From Polytrichum commune (Eukaryota > Streptophyta > Polytrichopsida > Polytrichales > Polytrichaceae), in the NCBI GenBank assembly GCA_950295325.1, contig OX485803.1:27964001-28024000 (forward strand): a stretch of DNA of 60,000 bases, written 5' to 3'. Shown one piece after another: positions 35,530 to 47,981 of the stretch. Made by a program: the position numbers and the translations under genes. The notes under the pieces are model-generated. The model had not been told where the DNA came from. It was given only the letters and a program-made list of their open reading frames with translations, and did no database searches. Each line of letters begins with the position of its first letter. Position 1 is the stretch's first letter.

Positions 35530-35992
35530 ATGTTTTATGAACGCACGTTCGTAACATCACTAACCCCCGCGTTGTGTTCTTGGCGCTTCAACTCCATCGA
35601 CATCACGTTGCCCGCGCGAGCCTTTTTCTATGTGATCCCTTGGGCCGATCAATTTTGTAGGACACTGAATTGTTTCCTTAGGAAATTTTGATAGATTATC
35701 ACGCGAGACAATTGTACATATTCACCGAATTAATATATGAGCAGACGATCTCTGCTCGCATCACCACAACTTATTGCATATTCTCGCGTCTTGTGTTGTC
35801 TGTGCTCTTGCGCGTCTTTGCATTCTTTGCATACACACCTCACTCACGAATGCTCATTCGTAAAACTGTGCGACCCCCTCTCGACTTCCTTCGCGAACGA
35901 GCGTTCGTATATGTATGCATCCGCGCTCACGAACGAGCGTTCGTAAATGATGCGCACCGCCCCCGCAGCCTTCATTCACGAACGGTCGTTCG
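35530..35992. repeat. palindromes in the intron between the copy B methyltransferase-like and HAD exons
   Basis: Sites near 35534, 35844, 35893, 35930 and 35975, mostly with one or two arm changes (for example CGAACG-AG-CGTTCG and CGAACG-GT-CGTTCG). Confidence 0.75.
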
Positions 35993-36128
35993 CAATTGTG
36001 CCCTTGTGCATATTTCCTTGAACCCTCCTTACTTCCTCCTCTTTTCCCATTATGCATCGTCTTTATTTTCAACGCAAAAATTTCATTATTGGATCATAGA
36101 ATTAAACTAGTCGCGTTGTTCATCACAG

Positions 36129-36896
36129 GACCCCCCGGAGATAGGTCGCAACCCCTCGACCAGTGGACCTCGAACCCGGAACAAGCCTTTTATAGTTTTT
36201 GACCTCAACGGGGTCTTGTGTCACACCCAACACATCCCCAGGGTTCCCACACGTCCCTTCCGTCACCCCGACGAAAGGGACTATGACGGCGAGCTCGACA
36301 CCCTCATAAACCGCAAGGTTGTCCGCGCCCGTCCCGGCCTGCGCGACTTCCTTCGCGAGGTGGTCGAGTTCGCCCACGTCGTTGTGTGGAGCTCCATGGT
36401 CATGGAGAACACGGAGCCCATCGTCGACTTCTTGTTCCGTGATCTCCCGCGCCCTTGCCTCGTCCTCGACCAAGAGGAATGCGACGAGCTGCTCGACGAG
36501 AAGGGCCAACCGGTGCCCAAGTTTGGCGGTCGAGGCGGAGGACAACAGTTCCTCAAGGTCCTCCGCTCAAGACTCTGGCAAGGCGTCCCCCGTCTGCAGG
36601 GGACGCCCCACGGGTGGTGGCCGACTCCTGAGAACACCGTCCTCATCGACGACAGTCCCACCAAGAGCGTGTTGAACCCCCCGGGCAACGTCATCTTCCC
36701 GGACACTTGGACCGGCGATACGCAAGACACCTTTTTGGTCGATAGGCTAGCCCCCTACCTTAGAAGGCTCGTGCTCCACGCCGGTAGCATCCCATTTTTT
36801 GTTAGGTCCAACCCCTTCGGCAATGCGGCGCTAAGCCCCCGCGATAATGTATATAAGAGCATCATGAGGCTTGCCAAACTCAATAAATTGATTTGA
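36129..36896 (+). CDS. FCP1/NIF-like HAD phosphatase-type domain
   Basis: The frame is open from a good acceptor (catcacag) at 36128 and in phase 0 with the donor at 35505, so this exon could belong to copy B. It has the HAD motifs in order: KPFIVFDLNGVLCH (motif I), HVVVWSSMVMEN (motif II) and ENTVLIDDSPTKS (motif IV), followed by a D-x-x-L segment (DTFLVDRLAPYL), as in FCP1, SCP and TIM50 proteins. FCP1-type enzymes use DxDx(T/V) in motif I; here the second Asp is Asn (DLNGV), which should impair phosphatase activity. The size of about 200 residues fits the family. If spliced to copy B, the protein would be a ParB-like, methyltransferase-like and HAD-like fusion. The stop is at 36894-36896. 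Confidence 0.75.
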   Translation, partial: DPPEIGRNPSTSGPRTRNKPFIVFDLNGVLCHTQHIPRVPTRPFRHPDERDYDGELDTLINRKVVRARPGLRDFLREVVEFAHVVVWSSMVMENTEPIVDFLFRDLPRPCLVLDQEECDELLDEKGQPVPKFGGRGGGQQFLKVLRSRLWQGVPRLQGTPHGWWPTPENTVLIDDSPTKSVLNPPGNVIFPDTWTGDTQDTFLVDRLAPYLRRLVLHAGSIPFFVRSNPFGNAALSPRDNVYKSIMRLAKLNKLI

Positions 36897-37001
36897 AATG
36901 CCTCTTTGCTTGTTATCATGTGGTTCACATATCTAATGCTTGCTCCGTTTTTGGATGTCTTTTGTTGTTGTGATTGTTGTTGTTGTTGTTTTTGCCCATA
37001 G

Positions 37002-37987
37002 TCTGCCCCCATATGCGACGCCCCTGTGGTCGACGGCTCTTCCCGTCCCCTCTCGCCCCCCGCATCCCCTTCCCGCGACGTCACGGACTTCCAAATGCCA
37101 TCCCTCTACCACTTCTCGGCGGTCGACGCGGCCTCGGCCGTGGATTACTCCCGCGACGTCGGCATCGACGACGGCGTCGTCAACAGCCCGCCCCCAGCAC
37201 TTGTTGCCCGCGCATACGCCCCGTCGCCCTCCCCCCTCTCCAAGGAGAAACGGACACTCGTTCGTTTGGGACACCTCTCGCCCTCGAGGGACGACGCCGT
37301 CGCTCGTCGCGGGCCGAGCCGGCATCTCCGCATGGAAGGCCCCCGTTGCCACACCTCCCCCGCCGACTCCGTTCCTCCCCCCGCAACGTCCTCCGCGATC
37401 GTGGGCCCTCCACGCCTCGACTCCCCCCCGCCATCCAACATTGCAATAGTTCCATCGGCTCCGGATGCTCCCGTCGACGCCCCCCTCGTTCCCACCGTTC
37501 CCCGCATGGACGTCCCCAAAGCCAAGGTGCCCTCCTCAACCCTAAACCCCTTTCCCGCTTTTGCTTTGCTTGTCTTCCGTGTGCGTGCCGTTCTCTTTAC
37601 GAGCGCCCATCCCAAACCGCCCTCATTATTTTCCCCACTCCATTCCTATTCTTATCTTCCTATGGCGTTGTTTCGCAGGTGGCTACCCGCTCGCTTGGTG
37701 CCCGGCCCTCCTCCACGTCCTCCTTGGATAGGCACGCCCTCAAGGCCGCATCTTCCGAGTCCGATCGTTGTCTGGCCCTCCGGAGATGCGCAAGACGTTC
37801 CCTTTCGCAAACGCCCTCGTATTCTACTTATAATACCACCTCGTACAATTCGGGAGCGCGTCGTGAAACATGCAAGAACGACACATATTCCTATCCAGGC
37901 AACACACAAGGATTCAGTCGTGGGCCTGAGATTTTTAGAGCCATGGAGGCCGCCAAAAAAAAGGACTTAGCCGCAAAAAAAAAATAG
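37002..37987 (+). CDS. Pro/Ser-rich C-terminal exons of the copy B locus
   Basis: Exons 37002-37526 and 37679-37987 (phase 0; donor AAG|gtgccc, acceptor tttcgcag) encode a Pro-rich, GC-rich segment and a basic Ser-rich end that includes FSRGPEIFRAMEAAKKK. The two exons are paralogous to 1-647. How they connect to the HAD exon is not clear: 36896 is a stop, and the obvious donor at 36784 gives the wrong phase. They may form the end of the same gene after a lesion, or a separate small gene. Confidence 0.5.
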
Positions 37988-38039
37988 TGGGTCGGACTAG
38001 TGTGACTAGAAGCGTACTAGTGGGACGGACTCCCTAAAT

Positions 38040-38395
38040 GGGCTTAAGGTGTAGAACATATTTAAGTGCTTACTTTCTATGCTATTCCAAGTTACTCAAG
38101 ACATTGATGGTATTTCCATTATAATTGTATTTCAATCCCAATTAATTCATTCAACTTCCATTCATTCTTCGCATCTTCCCTTCCATTCATAACGAGTTGT
38201 CATTTCATACGCAACTATTTTCATGTATGCCTCACATTTTTGTTCACTTCCATGCCTTTATGTATAATAATAGTAGCATACCATTATACATATGGGATTT
38301 TTAGTCGTCATTACTGGTCCAATTTTGAAATGTGCATCCTTATATAGTCTCATAATCAACAAAAAGTCTCCAAATACCGAATATAGTGTTCAACA
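38040..38395. other. spacer homologous to 648-965 (3' end of the transposase-like gene)
   Basis: The last 60 bases (about 38335-38395) match 901-960 closely, including the shared string AATCAACAAAAAGTCTCCAA, and would encode the end of the transposase-like protein on the minus strand. Similarity stops abruptly at about 38396, where LTR sequence begins. Confidence 0.65.
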
Positions 38396-38404
38396 CGATG
38401 ATCA

Positions 38405-38641
38405 ACTCAAGAGTGGACTTCCATGGATGGAAGTCCACCTTAGCCATTGGCTACCTACTAAGGGGAGAGTCCCGAATGCATGTGTAGGAGGGTTTGGTGA
38501 CCTAGCCATGAGCTTGAAGGTCCGCGGTTTTGGGAGCTAACCATGCATGTGCGTGGGATGTGCAGGTTAGCGCTCGTGGCACTTGCTAGGTTGGAAAGGC
38601 GGTCAAGCTAAGTGAAGGAAAACTAGCAAGGGTTGCGACAA
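38405..38641. repeat. LTR fragment of the TGTCGCG family, reversed
   Basis: Contains the palindrome arm GTGGACTTCCAT and ends with AGGGTTGCGACA, the reverse complement of the LTR start. It is diverged and truncated on the left, at the breakpoint of the duplicated block. Confidence 0.75.
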
Positions 38642-40527
38642 TGGCCATCCATCTTGCATCAACATCCGCCAATGGTAAAATCACTCGCCCCCGTATGCAC
38701 CTCAAAATGTTTGTCAAACTCCACGAACTTGAGCACGGGCGGCGAAGAGAACTTGCTCTTAAGCTCCCCAAAGACTTGGTGACAAGGCTCATCCCAATCT
38801 TGGGATATCCCTTTCTTTCACAAGTCGCATAAGGTTCGACAACCATTAAGCTTAATGCCCCCATATCCAATGGGCATCCATCTTGGATCACATCCGCCAA
38901 TGGTAAAGTTACTCGCCCCCGTATGCACCTCAAAAGGTTGTCAAACTCCGCGAACTTGAGCACGGGCGGCAAAGAGAACTTGGTCTTAAGCTCCTTAAAG
39001 ACTTGGTGGCAAGGCTCATCCCACTTTTGGGATAGCCATTTCTTGGATAAGTTGGACAAGGTCGGACAACCATCGAGATTCATGCTCTTATATGCAATGG
39101 CCATCCATTTTGCCTCAACATCCGCCAATGCTAAAATCACTCGCCCCCGTATGCACCTCAAAGGTTTGTCAAACTCCACGAACTTGAGCACGGGCGGCGA
39201 AGAGAACTTGGTCTTAAGCTCCCCAAAGGCTTGGTAGCAAGGCTCATCCCACTCTTGGGATAACCATTTCTTCCACAAGCCGGACAAGGTTCGACAACCA
39301 TGGAGCTTAATGTTCCCATTAGCAATGGTCATCCATCATGGATCAACATCCGCCAATGGTAAAGTCACTCGCCCCCGTATGCACCTCAAAAGGTTTGTCA
39401 AAGTCCGCGAACTTAAGCACGGGCAGCGAAGAGAACTTGTTTTTGAGCTCCCCAAAGGCTTGGTGACAAGGCTCATCCCACTCTTGGGATAGCCATTTTC
39501 CTCAATAAGTTGAATAAGGTCCTAGCAACCTTAGAAAACTCTCGAATGAAGTGGTGGTACTAATTGGCTAGGCCAACAAATGACCTAAGCCCTTTTTGAA
39601 TCAAGGGCCAATTCTCCTTTTGGATTGCCTTGACATTCTTCATGTTTGTCCACCAACTTCCTTTGCCACCACATACGTCAAGAACTCAATCTCTCGTTGA
39701 GCAAAGTTATTTTTCACTCCTTGGCGGTAACTTTTTGGGCAACACATTGGTGAATACATCCTTGTATCTCACCAACATCACACCAATGTTGTTTGGGGGA
39801 GGCCCATCTTTCCTAGTCTCCCCATACGTTCCTTGTAGTTGCTCCAATTGAACCACGACCATTATGTTTTCTTTTTTTCATTTGGTCCATTAAGACCAAA
39901 TTCAACTTAGGTCCTCCTACCATAGGAGTCCTTGTCAATTTGAACTTCAATTCTTTGCCATTATGACACATCATAATGCACCGCAAGCACACCGACTTGC
40001 ACCTCACATCTATCATGTGAGTTTCAAAGAAGGCGGCCTTCACAATGACATGCATTTCATCTATTTCACTTGGTGTGAAATTTTGACAAAAATCCAATGT
40101 CCCACATTGAAAGGTTACATGCATCGCGGCCTCCTTTCTCTCATGCGGTTCGCACTTTCCAAACCGCACCTTGGTGGGCTTACCCGCTCTACCAATCGGC
40201 AAGTCCCAACTCCCTTGTGAGTTTTGGGCTCAAGAAGGAGTGGTAGCCTCTTTGTCAATACATGAGACATTTCTTCCATTCATTTGAGCCTCAAGGTACA
40301 AAACACTTGGCCTCGGCTTAAGGCTACTAGCCTTGGCTTAAGGCTACTAGCCTTGGCCACAATGCCATCGTCTTACATTCGGTTCGCGGCACAAGTATTA
40401 TTTGGCGGGGTACCTATCTCCCCTCAACGTCCATTGTTGTAATGCACCGCCAAATTGCTTAATGGGGTCATCGGCCTTGATGCTCATGGCAATTTTGATG
40501 ATCCCCGCCACAACCTCAATAAACTTT
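38641..40527 (-). pseudogene. decayed Ty3/gypsy pol fragments with four-fold tandem amplification
   Basis: Frames on the minus strand match the intact polyprotein of this window: RNase H boundary segment ([18 protein letters not shown]), then RT, then protease end (VDVR, LTRTPM). The segment starting near 38641, 38870, 39099 and 39327 is repeated four times at 228-229 bp. Many frameshifts and stops are present, and no domain is complete. Confidence 0.8.
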
Positions 40528-41761
40528 CACTATAAGAAAACGTTGTTTTTTGCGATGTCAAAAAAAACGGCTATGCGCGTTCGCTTTGACATGGAAGTTC
40601 TTCTCCAGGACGTCACCTAAAATCCGTCATGTCAGACAGGGAAAAAACGCGGTGTGGACATGTGAAAACATGTTGAATTTCAGCACGTTTTTATGTGACG
40701 TCAGATAAAACATGGTGTTCCATGTTGTCCACGCACAGACACGTGGAGGGCACTTGGACGCCACGCAAGCAAGTTTTTTGCGGGCAGTGCCACGTCGTGA
40801 GTTTTTTCATTCGTTCCATTGCTGACGTGGATTGCCGCGTGGATGCTTTTCAAATGACGTGGACTGCGAGGTTTGTGACGTGTCATTCACTGTTGCTGAT
40901 GTGGAAAGTGCGTGACGTGGCGATGTGTGGTTTCGCCAACGTCGTCTGCGACACGAAGATGTCACATGAGACATCTTGCTCGACGGGGGTATTTATTTTT
41001 TAGTTTTGTTGAGGTGATGCATTGTTTTCTTGGACGGTCTTTGTGACAGTAGGATGTTCTGTGAGACATCATATTGGGCATTACGAATTCTTCGGATGTG
41101 TTGTGGGCAAAAGCAGTGCGGGTTTGTTCATGATGATGTCGTTTACAAGCTTAGCCCGCCTTGCCGTGGATGCTTGCCTCAAACTCTCAAACACGTTACT
41201 GACATGAAGTTGTTTGGCTATTAGGACAACCAATTCTGAGATGCTCGTCACTTAGGGCATCTACGGGAATAAACATCGACGTCACGTGTTGCACCAGAAC
41301 GCCGGAACAGACATAAAGAACGTAACGAACAACTGTACTCCAAGACTTTGCAAATCATGAAATGCAATGTATTGATATTGGAAAATGTTGCCATCCTACA
41401 GGTCACATTTACACATCAAACGGAATTCAAACAAAAATTTAAACATTATGCATGATCGCGGTTTCAATGTCTACAGCGTCAATTCTAGTCCTGCATGACT
41501 ACGTTGAGGAATCGAAAGCACTCGAATGGATAGCCGCAGCGTCATTGATGTCGTCCACTCATTTCTTCTTCTGTGTCTGTGTCTTCATGCTAGTTCCCAC
41601 CTGCCCCATCCCACCGCCATTCACAAAACCACATGACGTCTATTAGTGGTGATCCAAAACATCACACGGGATCACATGGTCGAAGTAACTACATATGAGT
41701 CCTCCTCACTCCTCCTGCATGCTAGCAAGCAATGTAGGCATACAAACACAAGTTCTCTCAC
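40528..41761. other. CACTA terminal and subterminal non-coding region
   Basis: Begins with the CACTA end. Short direct and inverted GACGTG, CATGTC and GATGTC motifs are dense up to about 40990; such subterminal repeats bind TNPA-type proteins in known En/Spm elements. No gene is seen in it. Confidence 0.6.
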
Positions 41762-44700
41762 CTTCGCAAGAATTTGGGGAGGTTTAGGCAAACCAACCGC
41801 TTTGGGTGCACCGAGTTTGGCCATTGTTGATTTCGTTTGTGCACTTCTACCCGCACGGCGAGGTCGGCCGGCTGACTCCTCCGGTACGGGCACATCATCC
41901 TGCCACAACATCACACATCAGTTCTCATTGGTTTCAGCTGATGTCCACACGTGTCTGCTAACATTGCAGTCTGTCAAGGCAAATGTCCAAGCAAATGTGC
42001 TTCTCGACATCTCGGATGGCACGATGAACAACATGCCAGACGAAAACATGAAAGAAAACTCGAAGAGGCAACAAGGAGAGGGTTTCGTGTATGTCAGGTA
42101 TTCATGCGGCTTACTCATTGTTACCTGCTCCAGAGACACAATCTCTTCAGGCACGTCCGCAACGCCGGATATCTCGGGGTGTCCCTCCTCACCGTCCTCC
42201 ATGGCTTGCACTGGCACTTCCTCATTCGTGGGCTCCACATGGTCATCAACTGCGGGTGTCTCCGTCGATTTCTTCCCCTCTTCAAGTATATCCTCAATAA
42301 TAGACGCAATAATATGTTGACTGTTGGTCTGCACTCCTTGGACGTATGGAACAACATCGGTCGCAGCATCGGTCGCAGCATCCTCAGCCACGTCGCTGGG
42401 AACATGAACCACGGACGCCAAGCGCATGTCCGCACCGCCCATGACGCTCAAACCAACAGTGGGAGGTTGACTTTGTGCCAACATTGTCAACTCGATCGTC
42501 GTGGACGTCAATGCCGAAGTGTCCTGCATCTTCGCGGAGGATGAGGGTTCCGTCGTGTCGTCGATGGGAGTCGGGAGTTTCTGACCTTGATTCTGAAGAA
42601 TCATCCGCATCATGTCCTCCATGCGTTTGTGCGACGCTGCGACATTCTCGCCAAGGCGTGTGACGCTGCCTTCCAAATCCGTCACTCGAGTGCGCATCGC
42701 CTCGATTTCGGAGCCATGATCGGGACGCACTCTGCGTTTTTCATCCTGTATCCGTTGATACTCTTTTGCAACCTCGGCATCAACCTCCGCATCGTAGGGT
42801 GCCCTGTTTTTCAACATCGTCTGCAACAAACAACGAAGGCATTTCGGATTGAACACGACATCAAGCATTAGAATGTAAAAGGTGCAGGCCCTGTGAATGT
42901 CTTATAACGAACATGCTTAACATATCCAACCATCTGAAAGCTCTAAAGTGACATTGCCAACTCGGCAGACGTCTAAGTGCACGTTTTCACAGACATCTTT
43001 CGTCGACATTGACGTTGTCAGGGATATGAGCCGTCATAGATAGATAATATTTATGTCAGCATCAACATGCGGTGTCAACATAGACATTCTTGTAGACTTA
43101 CCAGGCGGGACACGACCTCCCTTTCAATTGCTTTCATTTGTGTTGTGGTCGACCCTTTCCCTTTTGAGATTGAGCGCATGTGCTCAGACTTCGCGTGTGC
43201 AGCCTCAGTGGCACGCATAGCTACAAGTGTCTTCCAATGCTCTGCATCCACATCCGCTGGTTTCCCCGCATTGTTGTCTATGAGCTGGTTCAGTCTCCAC
43301 CGGGTGTTGATGAGGACCTTTGTTATAATAGGCCGCATCCACTTCTCGCACACTTTGTCACAATGCCCGCACATCTCCCAATCTGTATGCCACACGCGAA
43401 GGTCATTGTGCTGAGACAGTCATTACATCTTCCAAGCGTTCACGAACAACACTACACCTAAGTCTGCAGAGAAGATGCACCAGTATGGCAACCTACGAAA
43501 CACTCATGACGTCGGCTACGTCGCAATAGATGTCTCCAGCGACTGCCCACTGTGTCAGGAACCATGTCCGAAAGGGTGTCTGCGCACATGTCCTGCTTCG
43601 TTGCACTGGGAGATTACCAACATGACAACCTAGGAGAAACACATGTCTACTATGACGTCTGTACAAATGTCTGAAGTGACTTCACCAACATGCAACCTGT
43701 TGCTCATGTCACACGCGATGTTTGGTTTGGCAGAAAATTTCAACTTCATAATGAACATTACACTTTCGCCACAAACATTGATGCCGAATAAAATGTATGA
43801 CACTTACCTGAGTATAAACGTCTGAATAACCGCTTCCTCTCGTGTCATGGCTGGCCTTCCCATCCCGTTGTGGGATCGAGGTCCTTTGCATATTTCTTGA
43901 TGTCTCCACAATGGACCGCCTTCATTGAGCCAAACGGCTGCCCTTGCGCATCGAGCTCCACGCGTTTCTTCATGGCGGTGCTTCCCCCTCCCTTCCGTGT
44001 TGGTGGCGGCTGTGACGTATCCATGCCATCGCTGTGATCCTGGTCGGAGGTGTCTTCGATGCCCGAGTGCGTTGCGTATCCTCGGCTACAACAACCACAA
44101 TCCACAATCCACAATCATTAACCCATAGGTGACCACATATGCCACATCCCATGACGACGGACTAGCCACGCAAAGACCAGGATCAAACACCTATTCAGTC
44201 ACATGTCTATGTGCGAGACGTCACTCGCAACGTCCAGGAATCGACCAGAAAAGCGTGGTGGCATTCAATTCAACATATGACCTCGAACTGATTAAATTTT
44301 GAGCCAGGTTCAATTGATGCATAATTAGCCTGAACAGGTAATGTGATGCCCCAATCCTCGAGTGCGCATCTCGGCCACTGAACCAAACCCTAATGGACTC
44401 CCTACCAACTCATCATCACTTTGGCGACATGTTAGGGGTAAGTTGGAATTGCGAAGGATTGCAACCTGTCGACAACCAAATGTCACTTCCACTGCTCGGC
44501 CAATGCTTGCCGAATTTCGACGACCATTCGGCGCCCAGCAATTGAGTCACGACCGGCCACACTTAAGCCGATTCCTAAAAGTGTGTCGATCCTCAATTCG
44601 ACAGAGGGGTACAGGCTGTTACTATGCGTTCTTAAGTGCCATTAGGGAATTGTGCAGGCAGTCTTCAATTACAGCAACACCCAAGTGACGCCAATTGGGG

Positions 44701-47700
44701 AGTACGACGCCTGCTGTCGCTATTCAAGCCACGGAGACTGCCCTACAGTACGGCGTTTTCTGATGCAGTAAAGAAAGCGCCCAATTCAACTAGCAGGTCG
44801 TTTGAAAACCTTAGGGTTTTGCGTCAGATTGGACATCATGATGTCTGGCCAGACATGTTGCAACCCTTGCTAAGCCCCCTTGACAATCTTGCCAATTTTC
44901 AATTCTAGCAAAGGTTACGAGCGCTAACCATTCGCATTCCGCCATGCTAATGGTTAGCTCCTCCTACCCCGGACCATATAGCTCATAGGAGGGGAACCAA
45001 CCCTCCTACTTTGATTTCGGGACTCACCCCTTGATCGGTAACCAATTCTTAGATGTGGACTTCCATCCATGGAAGTCCAATCCTATGTTGATCATCGCAT
45101 TGCCGGAGCAACACTACAACAACCCGAACCATACTAGGCAACTATGGCCTCACATTGGGCCAATGCCCATGGAGGCCGTGCCGTTCGGCCTCGGGTGGGT
45201 GAGGCCACACCACCTCACCCATATAAGCCTCTAGGACTTCACGCGGGGCCCCTACCCCACCGTCAACCAACCTCTTGTCTCTCTACCAAGAGTTGGGGCC
45301 AAGTGGACATTTTCCTTTAGCTGCTGGGCCTAGAACCCCCCAGCAGCTTCAGACCATCATAACTTCCTTGTATGATGTCTGATCATAACAACCAACCATT
45401 CCATCTTCATCTACGCTTCATGTAGATGCGGATGGACTCATCACTTGCCCCATTTGGGCAAGTATTGAGGAAGTTATGCCTGCTTGAACCTTGGCAGTCC
45501 CGGGAATCACTCCCAGGCACTGCTGTACCAGGGCGCTGTCCCGGGACAACGCCCCACTCAAATGGCCATAACTCCTAGCTCACACCTCCGATTGAGGTGT
45601 TCTTGAGCTTTCTAGAATCACCACGCCATGAGCTACGCATAGCTCATGGCCTTACCCTTGTGCCTCCTAGTCTTCGTGGGTGGGAGGCGTTCCCAACGCC
45701 CGGGGCCCTCACCCACACTAGGATCACTTGGGCCCTCTCACCAACGGCGCCACAAGTCCCGGGTGTCACTCCGGGGTCCCCCTTGTGCCCATGGTGTTTG
45801 GAGCACTCCTCATGGAGAGGTGCGCGACAAGACATCCAGACAAACAAATTAAGTGCCGCCCTGGACATATTAATGTCCACGGAAACGAGCGAATCTCTTG
45901 CCCGCACAGCGGTATCCATTACGACCCTATGCGGCAACATTCACAGACGCAAGGAAGTGCAAAAACAAGGGCGAAATAGTGACTAACCTCCACGATTGCT
46001 GCCGATCACTCATGCCGCGACTGTGTTCGGACTCCTCTTCCGCCTCCTCCGATGTAGACACCTCAATTACTCTCCCCCGCTTCACAATAGGAGAGCCATG
46101 CCGTGACAGCTCCTGTGTTTTGGTGGTGTGCACTCGCCTGGAGTCCTCCCTGACCTTCGACCTCCTCTCGCCAGCTGCTCGCCTGTGTTGCCTCAGTGCT
46201 GCCACATCCTCAGGGGGTGGCACATCAGCTGGAGAGGTCGCCTTGCGCTTGTGCTTGTCCAATGGCCGCACCATCTTCGATCGCCTGGACCAGCACCGAA
46301 ACGGAGAGCAGCACCGAAACACAGAACAACACAAAAACGTCGAGCACAACACCGCGCGTGTGAGAGGACGACGCGTAAGGGAGGCGGCATGTTATGGGAG
46401 GCAGGTGCTGCCCTATATGCGTGGGTTGACCCTATAAGCGTAGATGCTCTATGCTAAGCCCGTGAATGTACCCTATATGTCGCAACCCTTGCTAGCCCCC
46501 CTTGACCATCATGCCAATTTTCAATTCTAGCAAAGGTTACGAGTCGCTAACCCTTCGCATACCGCCATGATAATGGTTAGCTCCTCTAACCCCGGACCAT
46601 TAGTTCATAGGAGGGGAACCAACCCTCCTACTTTGATTTCGGGACTCACCCCTTTAATCGGTAACCAACCCCTTTTATCGGTAACCAATCCTTAGATGTG
46701 GACTTCCATCCATGGAAGTCCAATCTTATGTTGATCATCGCGTTGCCGGAGCAACACTACAACAACCCGAACCATACTAGGCAACTATGGCCTCACAATG
46801 GGCCAAAGCCCATGGAGGCCGTGCCGTTCGGCCTCGGGTGGGTGAGGCCACACCACCTCACCCATATAAGCTTCTAGGACTTCACGCGGGGCCCCTACCC
46901 CACCGTCAACCAACCTCTTGTCTCTCTACCAAGAGTTGGGGCCAAGTGGACATTTTCCCTTAGCCGCTGGGCCTAGAAGCCCCTAGCAGCTTCAGACCAT
47001 CATAACTTCCTTGTATGATGTCTGATCATAACAACCAACCACTCCATCTTCATCTACTCTTCACGTAGATGCCGATGGACTCCTCACTTGCCCCATTCGG
47101 GCAAGTCTTGAGGAAGTTATGCCTGTTTGAACCTTGGCAGTCCCGGGAATCACTCCCAGGCACTGCTGTACCAGGGCGCTGTCCCGGGACAGCGCCCCAC
47201 TCAAATGGCCATAACTCCTAGCTCACACCTCCGATTGAGGTGTTCTTGAGCATTCTAGAATCACCACGCCATGAGCTACGCATAGCTCATGGCCTTACCC
47301 TTGTGCCTCCTAGTCTCCGTGGGTGGGAGGCGTTCCCAACGCCCGGGGCCCTCACCCACACTAGGATCACTTGGGCCCTCTCACCAACGGCGCCACAAGT
47401 CCCGGGTGTCACTCCGGGGTCCCCCTTGTGCCCATGGTGTTTCGGGCACTCCTCATGGAGAGGTGCGCGACACTATAGGCGTAAGGGAGACTGCCTAAAC
47501 CCGTGACCGCGGCCTATGGCCGGGAGTCCCACAGCCGGGTGCGGCCCCGTGTCCGACCACCGAGGAGGCGCGATTTCTCGAGGAGCAGCCACCCTCGGTC
47601 TTCGCGACTAGATTTCAATGCCGCCCTCAAATCGACAGAGAAAATGCCCTAGAATTTGAAATGAACATTGCGTCATGTAAGACTCACCTGATTTGCAGGT

Positions 47701-47981
47701 GGGTTGTGATCATCGTGTCTTTCAGCCTCCCTTGTTGTGTAGTTCTCACTCCTGAAGAATTGGAGCAAGCGTGAGCTCCGGCGGCAGTGTGTGCGTTCAT
47801 TTGGAGCCACAAATGTGTTTGGTCTCGTGGATGACGTCGTGGCGTTCTCCTCTCCGCATTGCGACACCAGATTTGAGAGCACTGCAGCTGCCTCGGAGTC
47901 ATCCGCATCCACTCTGCACGGTTGTGGGAGGATGTTGGCCAAATGGACAACCCTAGCACGCTTTCGTGCTGCACGCGACAT
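41762..47981 (-). CDS. TNPA-like (plant En/Spm, PF03004-type) gene, probably broken
   Basis: Probable exons on the minus strand: 47981-47688, 46274-45988, 44085-43808, 43410-43102, 42820-42125 and 41899-41762, most with GT-AG signals. The exon at 44085 has KKRVELDAQGQPFG, and the exon at 43410 has NTRWRLNQLIDNNAG then HWKTLVAMRATE and SISKGKGSTTT, which match the order in plant transposase (Ptta/En/Spm) proteins. The exon at 42820 starts with a coiled coil (EIEAMRTRVTDLEGSVTRL) and becomes acidic. In exon 44085-43808 the frame meets a stop at about 43854 (GWEGQP*) unless shifted, so a lesion is likely. Solo LTRs occupy two introns. The product would bind subterminal repeats in the nucleus. 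Confidence 0.65.
44115..44850. other. CACTA intron/internal sequence, no gene seen
   Basis: Short frames exist, but none has a recognisable domain or conserved splice context. It lies between TNPA-like exons and the solo LTR. Confidence 0.4.
44856..45829 (-). mobile_element. solo LTR (974 bp), TGTTGCA...CGCGACA
   Basis: Related to the LTRs of the Ty3/gypsy element at 13550 and in the same orientation. The target duplication AGACA is present at 44851-44855 and 45830-45834. It lies in an intron of the TNPA-like gene. The 21-bp shorter length compared with the other solo LTRs comes from a single copy of a GGTAACCAA-containing repeat. Confidence 0.92.
46478..47472 (-). mobile_element. solo LTR (995 bp)
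   Basis: Starts TGTCGCAACCC and ends CGCGACA, with the target duplication CTATA (46473-46477 and 47473-47477). Same subfamily and orientation as 44856-45829. It lies in the first intron of the TNPA-like gene. Confidence 0.92.
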
